Shown one piece after another: positions 25,438 to 39,089 of a stretch of 64,000 nucleotides of DNA; within the stretch, counting starts at the first letter, position 1; each line of letters begins with the position of its first letter. Origin of the DNA: Clusia tigrina (lineage: Eukaryota; Arthropoda; Insecta; Diptera; Clusiidae). The translations under genes and the position numbers were made by a program. The notes beneath the pieces are model-generated. The model was not told the DNA's origin and made no database searches. It worked only from the letters and a program-made list of their open reading frames with translations. Location: positions 98,254,542-98,318,541 of the forward strand of contig OV050032.1 in the NCBI GenBank assembly GCA_920105625.2, in the 5' to 3' direction.

Positions 25438-27047
25438 CATAAAACCTTGAAATTTTGTAACAATAAAGTACTCGAGCCTCTTGTCAATTTAAGCCATCGC
25501 TCAAAACTATGCTACCCTTGAGTCCCAAATTCAAACACTGATAAAGCTTCAAACTCCCCTAACTTCTTTACGGTACGTCCTACACCTATCAAAGTTGGCA
25601 ACATTCAAATGCTTGTAACTTTTTACTGGAGCGTCATAAAACCCTGAAATTTTGTAACAATGAAGTACCCGAGCCTCTTGTCAATTTAAGCTATCGCTCA
25701 CAGCTATGCTACCCTTGAGTCCCAAATCAAACACTGATAAAACTTCAAATGGCCCTAACTTCTTTACGGTACGTCCTACACCTATCAAAGTTTGTAACAT
25801 ACAAATGCTTGTAACTTTTTACTAAAGCGTCATAAAACCTTGAAATTTTGTAACAATGAAGTACTCGAGCCTCTTGTCAATTTAAGCCATCGCTCAAAGA
25901 TCTGCTACCCTAGAGTCCCAAATCAAACACTGATAAAACTTCAAACGCCCCTAACTTCTTTACGGTACGTCCTACACCCATCAAAGTTTGCAACATACAA
26001 ATGCTTGTAACTTTTTACTGTAGGGTCATAAATCCTTGAAATTTTGTAACAATAAAGTACCCGAGCCTCTTGTCAATTTAAGCCATCGCTCAAAACTATG
26101 CTACCCTAAAGTCCCAAATCAAACACTGATAAAACTTGAAACGCCCCTAACTTCTATACGGTACGTCCTACACCTATCAAAGTTTGCAACATACAAATGC
26201 TTGTAATTTTTTACTGGAGCGTCATAAAACCTTGAAATTTTGTAACAATAAAGTACGCGAGCCTCTTGTCAATTTATGCTATCGCTCAAAACTATGCTAC
26301 CCTAGAGTCCCAAATCAAACACTGATAAGACTTCAAACGCCCCGAACTTATTTACGGTACGTCCTACACCTATCAAAGTTTGCAACATACAAATGCTTGT
26401 AACTTTTTACTGGAGCGTCATAAAACCTTGAAATTTTTTAACAATAAAGTACTCGAACCTCTTGTCAATTTAAGCCATCGCTCAAAACTATGCTACCCTA
26501 GAGTCCCAAATCAAACACTGATAAAACTTCAAACGCCCCTAACTTCTTTACGGTACGTCCTACACCTATCAAAGTTTGCAACAAACAAATGCTTGTAACT
26601 TTTTACTGGAGCGTCATAAAACCTTGAAATTTTTTAACAATGAAGTACCCGAGCCTCTTGTCAATTTAAGCCATCGCTCAAAGCTATGCTACCCTTGAGT
26701 CCCAAATCAAACACTGATAAAACTTCAAACGCCCCTAACTTCTTTACGGTACGTCCTACACCTATCAAAGTTTGCAACATACAAATGCTTGTACCTTTTT
26801 ACTGGAGCGTCATAAAACCTTGAAATTTTGTAACAATAAAGTACTCGAGCCTCTTGTCAATTTAAGCCATCGCTCAAAACTATGCTACCCTAAAGTCCCA
26901 AATCAAACACTGATAAAACTTGAAACGCCCCTAACTTCTTTACGGTACGTCCTACACCTATCAAAGTTTGCAACATTCAAATGCTTGTACCTTTTTACTG
27001 GAGCGTCATAAAACCTTGAAATTTTGTAACAATAAAGTACTCGAGCC

Positions 27048-29560
27048 TCTTGTCAATTTAAGCTATCGCTCAAAGCTATGCTACATTTGAGTCCCAAATC
27101 AAACACTGATAAAACTTCAAATGGCCCTAACTTCTTTACGGTACGTCCTACACCTATCAAAGTTTGCAACATACAAATGCTTGTAACTTTTTACTAAAGC
27201 GTCATAAAACCTTAAAATTTTGTAACAATGAAGTACTCGAGCTTCTTGTCAATTTAAGCCATCGCTCAAAGCTCTGCTACCCTAGAGTCCCAAATCAAAC
27301 ACTGATAAAACTTCAAACGCCCCGAACTTCTTTACGGTACGTCCTACACCCATCAAAGTTTGCAACATACAAATGCTTGTAACTTTTTACTGGAGGGTCA
27401 TAAATCCTTGAAATTTTGTAACAATAAAGTACCCGAGCCTCTTGTCAATTTAAGCCATCGCTCAAAACTATGCTTCCCTAAAGTCCCAAATCAAACACTG
27501 ATAAAACTTGAAACGCCCCTAACTTCTATACGGTACGTCCTACACCTATCAAAGTTTGCAACATACAAATGCTTGTAACTTTTTACTGGAGCGTCATAAA
27601 ACCTTGAAATTTTGTGACAATGAAGTACCCGAGCCTCTTGTCAATTTAAGCTATCGCTCAAAACTATGCTACCCTAGAGTCCCAAATCAAACACTGATAG
27701 GACTTCAAACGCCCCGAACTTATTTACGGTACGTCCTACACCTATCAAAGTTTGCAACATACAAATGCTTGTAACTTTTTACTGGAGCGTCATAAAACCT
27801 TGAAATTTTGTAACAATGAAGTACCCGAGCCTCTTGTCAATTTAAGCTATCGCTCAAAACTATGCTACCCTAGAGTCCCAAATCAAGCACTTATAAAACT
27901 TCAAACGCCCCGAACTTCTTTACGGTACGTCCTACACCTATCAAAGGTTGCAACATTCAAATGCTTGTAACTTTTTACTGGAGCGTCATAAAACCTTGAA
28001 ATTTTGTAACAATGAAGTACCCGAGCCTCTTGTCAATTTAAGCTATCGCTCAAAACTATGCTACCCTAGAGTCCCAAATCAAAACACTGATGAAACTTCA
28101 AACGCCCCAAACTTCTTTACGGTACGTCCTACACCTATCAAAGTTTGCAACATACAAATGCTTGTAACATTTTACTGGAGCGTCATAAAACCTTTAAATT
28201 TTGTAACAATGAAGTACCCAAGCCTCTTGTCAATTTAAGCCATCGGTCAAAGCTATGCTACCCTTGAGTCCCAAATCAAACACTGATAAAACTTCAAACG
28301 CCCCTAACTTCTTTACGGTACGTCCTACACCTATCAAAGTTTGCAACATACAAATGCTTGTAACTTTTTACTGGAGCGTCATAAAACCTTGAAATTTTGT
28401 GACAATGAAGTACCCGAGCCCCTTGTCAATTTAAGCTATCGCTCAAAACTATGCTACCCTAGAGTCCCAATTCAAACACTGATAAAACTTCAAACGCCCC
28501 TAACTTCTTTACGGTACGTCCTACACCTATCAAAATTTGCAACATACAAATGCTTGTAACTTTTTACTGGAGCGTCATAAAACCTTGAAATTTTGTAACA
28601 ATAAAGTACCCGAGCCTCTAGAGTCCCAATTCAAACACTGATAAAACTTCAAACGCCCCTAACTTCTATACGGTACGTCCTACACCTATCAAAGTTTGCA
28701 ACATACAAATGCTTGTACCTTTTTACTGGAGTGTCATAAAACCTTGAAATTTTGTAACAATAAAGTACTCGAGCCTCTTGTCAATTTAAGCCATCGCTCA
28801 AAACTATGCTACCCTTGAGTCCCAAATTCAAACACTGATAAAGCTTCAAACGCCCCTAACTTCTTTACGGTACGTCCTACACCTATCAAAGTTGGCAACA
28901 TTCAAATGCTTGTAACTTTTTACTGGAGCGTCATAAAACCCTGAAATTTTGTAACAATGAAGTACCCGAGCCTCTTGTCAATTAAGGCTATCGCTCACAG
29001 CTATGCTACCCTTGAGTCCCAAATCAAACACTGATAAAACTTCAAATGGCCCTAACTTCTTTACGGTACGTCCTACACCTATCAAAGTTTGTAACATACA
29101 AATGCTTGTAACTTTTTACTAAAGCGTCATAAAACCTTGAAATTTTGTAACAATGAAGTACTCGAGCCTCTTGTCAATTTAAGCCATCGCTCAAAGCTCT
29201 GCTACCCTAGAGTCCCAAATCAAACACTGATAAAACTTCAAACGCCCCTAACTTCTTTACGGTACGTCCTACACCCATCAAAGTTTGCAACATACAAATG
29301 CTTGTAACTTTTTACTGGAGGGTCATAAATCCTTGAAATTTTGTAACAATAAAGTACCCGAGCCTCTTGTCAATTTAAGCCATCGCTCAAAACTATGCTA
29401 CCCTAAAGTCCCAAATCAAACACTGATAAAACTTGAAACGCCCCTAACTTCTATACGGTACGTCCTACACCTACCAAAGTTTGCAACATACAAATGCTTG
29501 TAACTTTTTACTGGAGCGTCATAAAACCTTGAAATTTTGTGACAATGAAGTACCCGAGCC
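27048..29560. repeat. 13-unit HOR (2513 bp), copy 1
   Basis: This block of 13 units, one truncated, repeats directly at 2513 bp. Order of markers: CTACATTTGAG, CTTAAAATTTTG with GAGCTTCTTG, GGGTCATAAATCC with GCTTCCCTAAAG, CACTGATAGGACTTC, CAAGCACTTATAAAAC, CATTCAAATGC with ATCAAAACACTGATG (a +1 unit), TACCCAAGCC, CAATTCAAAC, the 37-bp deletion, GAGTGTCATAAAACC, CAATTAAGGCTATC, and CACCTACCAAAG. Seven open frames have identical translations in both copies. Confidence 0.93.
28576..28734. repeat. Truncated 159-bp unit (copy 2 of 3)
   Basis: The junction is the same as at 25279, with TCTAGA at 28617-28622. It is followed by the same +1 unit (CCAAATTCAAAC near 28826) and by GAGTGTCATAAAACC in place of GAGCGTC. 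It lies in the first 2513-bp block. Confidence 0.93.
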
Positions 29561-32073
29561 TCTTGTCAATTTAAGCTATCGCTCAAAGCTATGCTACATT
29601 TGAGTCCCAAATCAAACACTGATAAAACTTCAAATGGCCCTAACTTCTTTACGGTACGTCCTACACCTATCAAAGTTTGCAACATACAAATGCTTGTAAC
29701 TTTTTACTAAAGCGTCATAAAACCTTAAAATTTTGTAACAATGAAGTACTCGAGCTTCTTGTCAATTTAAGCCATCGCTCAAAGCTCTGCTACCCTAGAG
29801 TCCCAAATCAAACACTGATAAAACTTCAAACGCCCCGAACTTCTTTACGGTACGTCCTACACCCATCAAAGTTTGCAACATACAAATGCTTGTAACTTTT
29901 TACTGGAGGGTCATAAATCCTTGAAATTTTGTAACAATAAAGTACCCGAGCCTCTTGTCAATTTAAGCCATCGCTCAAAACTATGCTTCCCTAAAGTCCC
30001 AAATCAAACACTGATAAAACTTGAAACGCCCCTAACTTCTATACGGTACGTCCTACACCTATCAAAGTTTGCAACATACAAATGCTTGTAACTTTTTACT
30101 GGAGCGTCATAAAACCTTGAAATTTTGTGACAATGAAGTACCCGAGCCTCTTGTCAATTTAAGCTATCGCTCAAAACTATGCTACCCTAGAGTCCCAAAT
30201 CAAACACTGATAGGACTTCAAACGCCCCGAACTTATTTACGGTACGTCCTACACCTATCAAAGTTTGCAACATACAAATGCTTGTAACTTTTTACTGGAG
30301 CGTCATAAAACCTTGAAATTTTGTAACAATGAAGTACCCGAGCCTCTTGTCAATTTAAGCTATCGCTCAAAACTATGCTACCCTAGAGTCCCAAATCAAG
30401 CACTTATAAAACTTCAAACGCCCCGAACTTCTTTACGGTACGTCCTACACCTATCAAAGGTTGCAACATTCAAATGCTTGTAACTTTTTACTGGAGCGTC
30501 ATAAAACCTTGAAATTTTGTAACAATGAAGTACCCGAGCCTCTTGTCAATTTAAGCTATCGCTCAAAACTATGCTACCCTAGAGTCCCAAATCAAAACAC
30601 TGATGAAACTTCAAACGCCCCAAACTTCTTTACGGTACGTCCTACACCTATCAAAGTTTGCAACATACAAATGCTTGTAACATTTTACTGGAGCGTCATA
30701 AAACCTTTAAATTTTGTAACAATGAAGTACCCAAGCCTCTTGTCAATTTAAGCCATCGGTCAAAGCTATGCTACCCTTGAGTCCCAAATCAAACACTGAT
30801 AAAACTTCAAACGCCCCTAACTTCTTTACGGTACGTCCTACACCTATCAAAGTTTGCAACATACAAATGCTTGTAACTTTTTACTGGAGCGTCATAAAAC
30901 CTTGAAATTTTGTGACAATGAAGTACCCGAGCCCCTTGTCAATTTAAGCTATCGCTCAAAACTATGCTACCCTAGAGTCCCAATTCAAACACTGATAAAA
31001 CTTCAAACGCCCCTAACTTCTTTACGGTACGTCCTACACCTATCAAAATTTGCAACATACAAATGCTTGTAACTTTTTACTGGAGCGTCATAAAACCTTG
31101 AAATTTTGTAACAATAAAGTACCCGAGCCTCTAGAGTCCCAATTCAAACACTGATAAAACTTCAAACGCCCCTAACTTCTATACGGTACGTCCTACACCT
31201 ATCAAAGTTTGCAACATACAAATGCTTGTACCTTTTTACTGGAGTGTCATAAAACCTTGAAATTTTGTAACAATAAAGTACTCGAGCCTCTTGTCAATTT
31301 AAGCCATCGCTCAAAACTATGCTACCCTTGAGTCCCAAATTCAAACACTGATAAAGCTTCAAACGCCCCTAACTTCTTTACGGTACGTCCTACACCTATC
31401 AAAGTTGGCAACATTCAAATGCTTGTAACTTTTTACTGGAGCGTCATAAAACCCTGAAATTTTGTAACAATGAAGTACCCGAGCCTCTTGTCAATTAAGG
31501 CTATCGCTCACAGCTATGCTACCCTTGAGTCCCAAATCAAACACTGATAAAACTTCAAATGGCCCTAACTTCTTTACGGTACGTCCTACACCTATCAAAG
31601 TTTGTAACATACAAATGCTTGTAACTTTTTACTAAAGCGTCATAAAACCTTGAAATTTTGTAACAATGAAGTACTCGAGCCTCTTGTCAATTTAAGCCAT
31701 CGCTCAAAGCTCTGCTACCCTAGAGTCCCAAATCAAACACTGATAAAACTTCAAACGCCCCTAACTTCTTTACGGTACGTCCTACACCCATCAAAGTTTG
31801 CAACATACAAATGCTTGTAACTTTTTACTGGAGGGTCATAAATCCTTGAAATTTTGTAACAATAAAGTACCCGAGCCTCTTGTCAATTTAAGCCATCGCT
31901 CAAAACTATGCTACCCTAAAGTCCCAAATCAAACACTGATAAAACTTGAAACGCCCCTAACTTCTATACGGTACGTCCTACACCTACCAAAGTTTGCAAC
32001 ATACAAATGCTTGTAACTTTTTACTGGAGCGTCATAAAACCTTGAAATTTTGTGACAATGAAGTACCCGAGCC
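29561..32073. repeat. 13-unit HOR (2513 bp), copy 2
   Basis: This is the tandem second copy of 27048-29560 with the same markers in the same order, including the truncated unit and both 1-bp insertions. I saw no difference in the stretches I compared. Homology ends near 32087, where AATTTATGCTATC replaces AATTTAAGCTATC. This is one of the youngest-looking duplications in the window. Confidence 0.93.
31089..31247. repeat. Truncated 159-bp unit (copy 3 of 3)
   Basis: The deletion junction is the same, with TCTAGA at 31130-31135, inside the second 2513-bp block. It was copied with the block rather than formed anew. Confidence 0.93.
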
Positions 32074-32489
32074 TCTTGTCAATTTATGCTATCGCTCAAA
32101 ACTATGCTACCCTAGAGTCCCAAATCAAACACTGATAAGACTTCAAACGCCCCGAACTTATTTACGGTACGTCCTACACCTATCAAAGTTTGCAACATAC
32201 AAATGCTTGTAACTTTTTACTGGAGCGTCATAAAACCTTGAAATTTTGTAACAATAAAGTACTCGAGCCTCTTGTCAATTTAAGCCATCGCTCAAAACTA
32301 TGCTACCCTAGAGTCCCAAATCAAACACTGATAAAACTTCAAACGCCCCTAACTTCTTTACGGTACGTCCTACACCTATCAAAGTTTGCAACAAACAAAT
32401 GCTTGTACCTTTTTACTGGAGCGTCATAAAACCTTGACATTTTTTAACAATGAAGTACCCGAGCCTCTTGTCAATTTAAGCCATCGCTC

Positions 32490-33912
32490 ACAGCTATGCT
32501 ACCCTTGAGTCCCAAATCAAACACTGATAAAACTTCAAATGGCCCTAACTTCTTTACGGTACGTCCTACACCTATCAAAGTTTGTAACATACAAATGCTT
32601 GTAACTTTTTACTAAAGCGTCATAAAACCTTGAAATTTTGTAACAATGAAGTACTCGAGCCTCTTGTCAATTTAAGCCATCGCTCAAAGCTCTGCTACCC
32701 TAGAGTCCCAAATCAAACACTGATAAAACTTCAAACGCCCCTAACTTCTTTACGGTACGTCCTACACCCATCAAAGTTTGCAACATACAAATGCTTGTAA
32801 CTTTTTACTGGAGGGTCATAAATCCTTGAAATTTTGTAACAATAAAGTACCCGAGCCTCTTGTCAATTTAAGCCATCGCTCAAAACTATGCTACCCTAAA
32901 GTCCCAAATCAAACACTGATAAAACTTGAAACGCCCCTAACTTCTATACGGTACGTCCTACACCTACCAAAGTTTGCAACATACAAATGCTTGTAACTTT
33001 TTACTGGAGCGTCATAAAACCTTGAAATTTTGTGACAATGAAGTACCCGAGCCTCTTGTCAATTTAAGCTATCGCTCAAAGCTATGCTACATTTGAGTCC
33101 CAAATCAAACACTGATAAAACTTCAAATGGCCCTAACTTCTTTACGGTACGTCCTACACCTATCAAAGTTTGCAACATACAAATGCTTGTAACTTTTTAC
33201 TAAAGCGTCATAAAACCTTAAAATTTTGTAACAATGAAGTACTCGAGCTTCTTGTCAATTTAAGCCATCGCTCAAAGCTCTGCTACCCTAGAGTCCCAAA
33301 TCAAACACTGATAAAACTTCAAACGCCCCGAACTTCTTTACGGTACGTCCTACACCCATCAAAGTTTGCAACATACAAATGCTTGTAACTTTTTACTGGA
33401 GGGTCATAAATCCTTGAAATTTTGTAACAATAAAGTACCCGAGCCTCTTGTCAATTTAAGCCATAGCTCAAAACTATGCTACCCTAAAGTCCCAAATCAA
33501 ACACTGATAAAACTTGAAACGCCCCTAACTTCTATACGGTACGTCCTACACCTATCAAAGTTTGCAACATACAAATGCTTGTAACTTTTTACTGGAGCGT
33601 CATAAAACCTTGAAATTTTGTGACAATGAAGTACTCGAGCCTCTTGTCAATTTAAGCTATCGCTCAAAACTATGCTACCCTAGAGTCCCAAATCAAACAC
33701 TGATAGGACTTCAAACGCCCCGAACTTATTTACGGTACGTCCTACACCTATCAAAGTTTGCAACATACAAATGCTTGTAACTTTTTACTGGAGCGTCATA
33801 AAACCTTGAAATTTTGTAACAATGAAGTACCCGAGCCTCTTGTCAATTTAAGCTATCGCTCAAAACTATGCTACCCTAGAGTCCCAAATCAAGCACTTAT
33901 AAAACTTCAAAC
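32490..33912. repeat. Partial third copy of the 13-unit HOR (about 7 units)
   Basis: The segment matches 28997-30419 at an offset of 3493 bp: CGCTCACAGC, TTTGTAACATAC, GCTCTGC, GGGTCATAAATCC, CACCTACCAAAG, CTACATTTGAG, CTTAAAATTTTG, GATAGGACTTC and CAAGCACTTATAAAAC. It ends where CCCCTAACTTC and AAAGTTGGCAAC replace CCCCGAACTTC and AAAGGTTGC. Private changes include CATAGCTC near 33470 and ACTCGAGCC at 33632. Confidence 0.85.
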
Positions 33913-34089
33913 GCCCCTAACTTCTTTACGGTACGTCCTACACCTATCAAAGTTGGCAACATTCAAATGCTTGTAACTTTTTACTGGAGCGTCATAAAAC
34001 CTTGAAATTTTGTAACAATAAAGAACCCGAGCCTCTTGTCAATTTAAGCCATCGCTCAAAACTATGCTACCCTAGATTCCCAAACAAAA

Positions 34090-35462
34090 CACTGATAAAA
34101 CTTCAAACGCCCCTAACTTCTATACGGTACGTCCTACACCTATCAAAGTTTGCAACATACAAATGCTTGGAACTTTTTACTGGAGCGTCATAAAACCCTG
34201 ACATTTTGTAACAATGAAGTAGACGAGCCTCTTGACAATTTAAGCTATCGCTCAAAACTATGCTACCCTAGAGTCCCAAATCAAACACTGATAAAACTTC
34301 AAACGCCCCGAACTTCTTTACGGTACGTCCTACACCTATCAAAGTTTGCAACATACAAATGCTTGTAACTTTTTATTGGAGCGTCATAAAACCTTGAAAT
34401 TTTGTGACAATGAAGTACCCGAGCCCCTTGTCAATTTAAGCTATCGCTCAAAACTATGCTACCCTAGAGTCCCAATTCAAACACTGATAAAACTTCAAAC
34501 GCCCCTAACTTCTTTACGGTACGTCCTACACCTATCAAAATTTGCAACATACAAATGCTTGTAACTTTTTACTGGAGCGTCATAAAACCTTGAAATTTTG
34601 TAACAATAAAGTACCCGAGCCTCTTGTCAATTTAAGCCATCGCTCAAAACTATGCTACCCTAGAGTCCCAATTCAAACACTGATAAAACTTCAAACGCCC
34701 CTAACTTCTATACGGTACGTCCTACACCTATCAAAGTTTGCAACATACAAATGCTTGTACCTTTTTACTGGAGCGTCATAAAACCTTGAAATTTTGTAAC
34801 AATAAAGTACTCGAGCCTCTTGTCAATTTAAGCCATCTCTCAAAACTATGCTACCCTTGAGTCCCAAATTCAAACACTGATAAAGCTTCAAACGCCCCTA
34901 ACTTCTATACGGTACGTCCTACACCTATCAAAGTTGGCAAAATTCAAATGCTTGTAACTTTTTACTGGAGCGTCATAAAAGCCTGAAATTTTGTAACAAT
35001 GAGGTACCCGAGCCTCTTGTCAATTTAAGCTATCGCTCACAGCTATGCTACCCTTGAGTCCCAAATCAAACACTGATAAAACTTCAAATGGCCCTAACTT
35101 CTTTACGGTACGTCCTACACCTATCAAAGTTTGTAACATACAAATGCTTGTAACTTTTTACTAAAGCGTCATAAAACCTTGAAATTTTGTAACAATGAAG
35201 TACTCGAGCCTCTTGCCAATTTGAGCCATCGCTCAAAGCTCTGCTACCCTAGAGTCCCAAATCAAACACTGATAAAACTTCAAACGCCCCGAACTTCTTT
35301 ACGGTACGTCCTACACCCATCAAAGTTTGCAACATACAAATGCTTGTAACTTTTTACTGGAGGGTCATAAATCCTTGAAATTTTGTAACAATAAAGTACC
35401 CGAGCCTCTTGTCAATTTAAGCCATCGCTCAAAACTATGCTACCCTAGAGTCCCAAATCAAA
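34090..35462. repeat. 7-unit HOR (1373 bp), copy 1
   Basis: Seven units, one carrying a 1-bp insertion, repeat at 1373 bp. Markers in order: AATGCTTGGAAC with CCCTGACATTTTG and GAAGTAGACGAGCC, TTTTTATTGGAGCG, GAGCCCCTTG with CAATTCAAAC and CAAAATTTGC, an intact AATAAAG/CAATTCAAAC unit (the parent of the truncated one), CATCTCTC with CCAAATTCAAAC and GATAAAGCTTC, CGCTCACAGC, TTGCCAATTTGAGCC, and GGGTCATAAATCC. A closely related run lies at about 42000-43550, with a 1373-bp spacing there too. Confidence 0.9.
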
Positions 35463-36812
35463 CACTGATAAAACTTCAAACGCCCCTAACTTCTATACGG
35501 TACGTCCTACACCTATCAAAGTTTGCAACATACAAATGCTTGGAACTTTTTACTGGAGCGTCATAAAACCCTGACATTTTGTAACAATGAAGTAGACGAG
35601 CCTCTTGTCAATTTAAGCTATCGCTCAAAACTATGCTACCCTAGAGTCCCAAATCAAACACTGATAAAACTTCAAACGCCCCGAACTTCTTTACGGTACG
35701 TCCTACACCTATCAAAGTTTGCAACATACAAATGCTTGTAACTTTTTATTGGAGCGTCATAAAACCTTGAAATTTTGTGACAATGAAGTACCCGAGCCCC
35801 TTGTCAATTTAAGCTATCGCTCAAAACTATGCTACCCTAGAGTCCCAATTCAAACACTGATAAAACTTCAAACGCCCCTAACTTCTTTACGGTACGTCCT
35901 ACACCTATCAAAATTTGCAACATACAAATGCTTGTAACTTTTTACTGGAGCGTCATAAAACCTTGAAATTTTGTAACAATAAAGTACCCGAGCCTCTTGT
36001 CAATTTAAGCCATCGCTCAAAACTATGCTACCCTAGAGTCCCAATTCAAACACTGATAAAACTTCAAACGCCCCTAACTTCTATACGGTACGTCCTACAC
36101 CTATCAAAGTTTGCAACATACAAATGCTTGTACCTTTTTACTGGAGCGTCATAAAACCTTGAAATTTTGTAACAATAAAGTACTCGAGCCTCTTGTCAAT
36201 TTAAGCCATCTCTCAAAACTATGCTACCCTTGAGTCCCAAATTCAAACACTGATAAAGCTTCAAACGCCCCTAACTTCTTTACGGTACGTCCTACACCTA
36301 TCAAAGTTGGCAACATTCAAATGCTTGTAACTTTTTACTGGAGCGTCATAAAACCCTGAAATTTTGTAACAATGAAGTACCCGAGCCTCTTGTCAATTTA
36401 AGCTATCGCTCACAGCTATGCTACCCTTGAGTCCCAAATCAAACACTGATAAAACTTCAAATGGCCCTAACTTCTTTACGGTACGTCCTACACCTATCAA
36501 AGTTTGTAACATACAAATGCTTGTAACTTTTTACTAAAGCGTCATAAAACCTTGAAATTTTGTAACAATGAAGTACTCGAGCCTCTTGCCAATTTGAGCC
36601 ATCGCTCAAAGCTCTGCTACCCTAGAGTCCCAAATCAAACACTGATAAAACTTCAAACGCCCCGAACTTCTTTACGGTACGTCCTACACCCATCAAAGTT
36701 TGCAACATACAAATGCTTGTAACTTTTTACTGGAGGGTCATAAATCCTTGAAATTTTGTAACAATAAAGTACCCGAGCCTCTTGTCAATTTAAGCCATCG
36801 CTCAAAACTATG
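35463..36812. repeat. 7-unit HOR (about 1373 bp), copy 2
   Basis: This is the tandem copy of 34090-35462. Differences include GACAATTT near 34235 against GTCAATTT near 35608, AATGAGGTACC (34999) against AATGAAGTACC, and TTCTATACGG near 34910 against TTCTTTACGG near 36283. Homology stops near 36812, where CCCTAAAGTCCC replaces CCCTAGAGTCCC. Confidence 0.88.
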
Positions 36813-36934
36813 CTACCCTAAAGTCCCAAATCAAACACTGATAAAACTTCAAACGCCCCGAACTTCTATACGGTACGTCCTACACCTATCAAAGTTTGCA
36901 ACATACAAATGCTTGTAACTTTTTACTGGAGCGT

Positions 36935-39089
36935 CATAAAACCTTGAAATTTTGTGACAATGAAGTACCCGAGCCTCTTGTCAATTTATGCTATCGCTCA
37001 AAACTATGCTACCCTAGAGTCCCAAATCAAACACTGATAATACTTCAAATGGCCCTAACTTCTTTACGGTACGTCCTACACCTATCAAAGTTTGCAACAT
37101 ACAAATGCTTGTAACTTTTTACAGGAGCGACAAAAAACCTTGAAATTTTGTAACAATAAAGTACTCGAGACTCTTGTAAATTTAAGCCATCGCTCAAAGC
37201 TATGCTACCCTTGAGTCCCAAATCAAACACTGATAAAACTTCAAACGCCCCTAACTTCTTTACGGTACGTCCTACACCTATCAAAGTTTGCAACATACAA
37301 ATGCTTGTACCTTTTTACTGGAGCGTCATAAAACCTTGAAATTTTGTAACAATAAAGTACTCGAGCCTCTTGTCAATTTAAGCCATCGCTCAAAACTATG
37401 CTACCCTAAAGTCCCAAATCAAACACTGATAAAACTTGAAACGCCCCTAACTTCTTTACGGTACGTCCTACACCTATCAAAGTTTGCAACATTCAAATGC
37501 TTGTACCTTTTTACTGGAGCGTCATAAAACCTTGAAATTTTGTAACAATAAAGTACTCGAGCCTCTTGTCAATTTAAGCTATCGCTCAAAGCTATGCTAC
37601 CCTTGAGTCCCAAATCAAACACTGATAAAACTTCAAATGGCCTAACTTCTTTACGGTACGTCCTACACCTATCAAAGTTTGCAACATACAAATGCTTGTA
37701 ACTTTTTACTAAAGCGTCATAAAACCTTGAAATTTTGTAACAATGAAGTACTCGAGCTTCTTGTCAATTTAAGCCATCGCTCAAAGCTCTGCTACCCTAG
37801 AGTCCCAAATCAAACACTGATAAAACTTCAAACGCCCCGAACCTCTTTACGGTACGTCCTACACCCATCAAAGTTTGCAACATACAAATGCTTGTAACTT
37901 TTTACTGGAGGGTCATAAATCCTTGAAATTTTGTAACAATAAAGTACCCGAGCCTCTTGTCAATTTAAGCCATCGCTCAAAACTATGCTACCCTAAAGTC
38001 CCAAATCAAACACTGATAAAACTTCAAACGCCCCGAACTTCTATACGGTACGTCCTACACCTATCAAAGTTTGCAACATACAAATGCTTGTAACTTTTTA
38101 CTGGAGCGTCATAAAACCTTGAAATTTTGTGACAATGAAGTACCCGAGCCTCTTGTCAATTTATGCTATCGCTCAAAACTATGCTACCCTAGAGTCCCAA
38201 ATCAAACACTGATAAGACTTCAAATGGCCCTAACTTCTTTACGGTACGTCCTACACCTATCAAAGTTTGCAACATACAAATGCTTGTAACTTTTTACAGG
38301 AGCGACAAAAAACCTTGAAATTTTGTAACAATAAAGTACTCGAGACTCTTGTAAATTTAAGCCATCGCTCAAAGCTATGCTACCCTTGAGTCCCAAATCA
38401 AACACTGATAAAACTTCAAACGCCCCTAACTTCTTTACGGTACGTCCTACACCTATCAAAGTTTGCAACATACAAATGCTTGTACCTTTTTACTGGAGCG
38501 TCATAAAACCTTGAAATTTTGTAACAATAAAGTACTCGAGCCTCTTGTCAATTTAAGCCATCGCTCAAAACTATGCTACCCTAAAGTCCCAAATCAAACA
38601 CTGATAAAACTTGAAACGCCCCTAACTTCTTTACGGTACGTCCTACACCTATCAAAGTTTGCAACATTCAAATGCTTGTACCTTTTTACTGGAGCGTCAT
38701 AAAACCTTGAAATTTTGTAACAATAAAGTACTCGAGCCTCTTGTCAATTTAAGCTATCGCTCAAAGCTATGCTACCCTTGAGTCCCAAATCAAACACTGA
38801 TAAAACTTCAAATGGCCCTAACTTCTTTACGGTACGTCCTACACCTATCAAAGTTTGCAACATACAAATGCTTGTAACTTTTTACTAAAGCGTCATAAAA
38901 CCTTGAAATTTTGTAACAATGAAGTACTCGAGCTTCTTGTCAATTTAAGCCATCGCTCAAAGCTCTGCTACCCTAGAGTCCCAAATCAAACACTGATAAA
39001 ACTTCAAACGCCCCGAACTTCTTTACGGTACGTCCTACACCTATCAAAGTTTGCAACATACAAATGCTTGTAACTTTTTACTGGAGCGT
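36935..39089. repeat. 11-unit composite HOR (2155 bp), copy 1
   Basis: The block is built from two related sub-blocks, one of six units and one of five. Each contains a unit reached through ACAGGAGCGACAAAAAACC with CGAGACTCTTGTAAATTT, seen only at about 37120, 38300, 39280 and 40450. Offsets between those marks are 1175, 980 and 1175 bp, so a 6-5-6 alternation builds a 2155-bp super-unit. The GCCTAAC 1-bp deletion (near 37640) with GAACCTCTTT recurs 2155 bp later. Confidence 0.88.
39015..39037. other. Chimeric junction that removed one unit
   Basis: The unit begun at 38894 starts as the CTCTGC type, which normally ends CCTACACCCATC and is followed by a GGGTCATAAATCC unit. Here it switches to CCTACACCTATC, the end of the GGGTCATAAATCC type, and the next unit is the one that normally follows that type. 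An exchange between TTCTTTACGG and CACCTATC explains the loss of exactly one 196-bp unit and the 6-unit to 5-unit change. Confidence 0.75.

Noticed and set aside
27948..28238. A 96-residue frame, repeated identically at 30461-30751
   Set aside because: A 1-bp insertion (ATCAAAACACTG) shifts the frame into another open one. The second instance is only the 2513-bp HOR copy.
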